Source: Phenylobacterium sp. (GTDB lineage: Bacteria > Pseudomonadota > Alphaproteobacteria > Caulobacterales > Caulobacteraceae). Taken from it: a DNA stretch of 64,000 bases. Where the stretch lies: assembly GCF_004799515.1 (NCBI RefSeq), contig NZ_SSMX01000047.1:158386-222385 (forward strand), in the 5' to 3' direction. The position numbers and the translations under genes were made by a program. Numbering within the stretch: position 1 is the first letter of the stretch; each line of letters starts with the position of its first letter. This document shows, one piece after another, positions 63,446 to 64,000 of the stretch. The notes below the pieces were generated by a model, which was not told the origin of the DNA, ran no database searches, and saw nothing but the letters and a program-made list of their open reading frames with translations.

Positions 63446-64000
63446 CAGAACTTGCGTTCCTGGTAGAAGATCTCGCCCGTCGAGAACTTCGCGTTGAGCG
63501 AGCTGTCGTCAGGCTTGGTCCAGGTGGAGAAGTTCACCGCCGTCGAGGCGTTGGCCTCCAGGTGCTCCCAGGACTTCCGGACGCGCTTGATGCCATCCGG
63601 GTCCACGGCCACGTAGTTGGCCTGCAGGATCAGCTCCGGCTGGTGCAGGAAGGACCAGATGTTGATCGCCTCGACGATCGGCTTGTCCTGGTTCAGCGCG
63701 TAGTGGACCTCGCCGCGGCAGACGTCCTTGTTCGAACCGGGCGGCGAGATGGTGACGTTGTAGTCCTTGCTGGTCGTACCCAGCTGCATCGCCCAGGAGT
63801 TGTCCCGGCGGTTCTTCTTGAAGCCCAGGGCGGCATTGGTCTTCATCAGGTCGTCGAGGTTGCCGCCGCGCACCAGGGGCACACAGATCTTCTCGATCAC
63901 CTGGAGGATCTGGGCGCCGTCGCCGGTCGTGGGGATCTGCGGGGGCGCTTCAGCGGCGGGCGCCGCCGGAGCCGCGGGCGCGGCGCTGGCGTCCGGCGCG
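63445..64000 (-). CDS. Probable exported protein of unknown function, 5' end outside window
   Basis: The frame is open to the right edge. The visible part begins with an Ala/Pro-rich linker (63880-64000), then a domain starting QILQVIEKICVPLVRGG with two Cys (EKICVP and NKDVCRGEVHY), a WAMQLGTTSKDYNVTISPPG segment and an end FSTGEIFYQERKF. A linker of this kind usually follows a signal peptide, so the protein is probably periplasmic. A GTG at 63900 is an internal codon rather than the start. I do not recognise the family. Confidence 0.65.
   Translation of the reverse strand, partial: APDASAAPAAPAAPAAEAPPQIPTTGDGAQILQVIEKICVPLVRGGNLDDLMKTNAALGFKKNRRDNSWAMQLGTTSKDYNVTISPPGSNKDVCRGEVHYALNQDKPIVEAINIWSFLHQPELILQANYVAVDPDGIKRVRKSWEHLEANASTAVNFSTWTKPDDSSLNAKFSTGEIFYQERKF

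Overview
The window is a GC-rich (roughly 70 % by eye), densely coding chromosomal segment from an alphaproteobacterium of the Caulobacteraceae, most like Caulobacter or Phenylobacterium. The grounds are the arrangement of rplU-rpmA-GNAT-obgE-proB, the three-gene pnt transhydrogenase next to a COX4_pro_2-type cytochrome oxidase subunit, the rlmH-envC-like-ctpA-deacetylase-rppH run, and a full CtrA-type box (TTAA-N7-TTAA). The genus is an inference. I see no phage, insertion sequence, CRISPR array, rRNA or tRNA gene.

Layout. 1-1.9 kb: end of cpoB/ybgF and tilS. 1.9-8.4 kb: a minus-strand block with an alpha/beta hydrolase, an aldo/keto reductase, pntB-pntA2-pntA1, a small oxidase subunit and a second hydrolase. 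8.5-15.3 kb: an exported amidohydrolase, a stand-alone EF-Tu domain III homologue, a GFA protein, two small exported or membrane proteins, an HpaI-type aldolase coupled to a sialidase-like protein, YceI, and an orphan Anbu proteasome-like protease. 15.8-20.4 kb: oligoendopeptidase F, then an Lrp/AsnC regulator divergent from an arginine/ornithine catabolic pair. 20.7-24.8 kb: two convergent PQQ quinohaemoproteins. 24.9-27.4 kb: two tiny basic proteins and the selenouridine pair mnmH/selD. 27.3-31.4 kb: an acyltransferase-3/SGNH protein divergent from a BlaI/M56 pair (the M56 gene is frameshifted) and a DUF3617-like lipoprotein. 31.4-37.4 kb: a phosphodiesterase, a putative CtrA target, a sigma-54 activator, an exported dienelactone hydrolase and a PEP-CTERM protein. 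37.4-43 kb: a sulfotransferase/class IV aminotransferase-like pair, an M24 peptidase, a serine hydrolase and an aldo/keto reductase. 43.3-47.2 kb: proB-obgE-GNAT-rpmA-rplU. 47.8-57.8 kb: mostly lineage-specific proteins and regulators. 57.8-62.4 kb: cell-wall and RNA maintenance genes. 62.4-64 kb: a hydrolase and two uncharacterised proteins, the last cut by the window edge.

The most unusual element is a family of intergenic palindromes, three complete copies of about 140 bp at 10.4, 15.6 and 39.3 kb. Each has a 27-bp stem capped by three tandem mini-hairpins of 13 (once 11) nt. Stem and hairpin sequences differ between copies, but base pairing is kept by compensatory changes. Two shorter relatives lie at 47.4 and 49.5 kb. 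Simpler REP-like palindromes fill much of the remaining intergenic DNA.

Other points of interest are a PLP-enzyme homologue with Asn at the Schiff-base lysine position, paired with a sulfotransferase-like P-loop gene; three BlaI-type operator copies between divergent promoters; a His-rich exported 41-aa peptide; and an unlinked Anbu gene. All functional statements come from reading motifs and remembered families. No database search was run.
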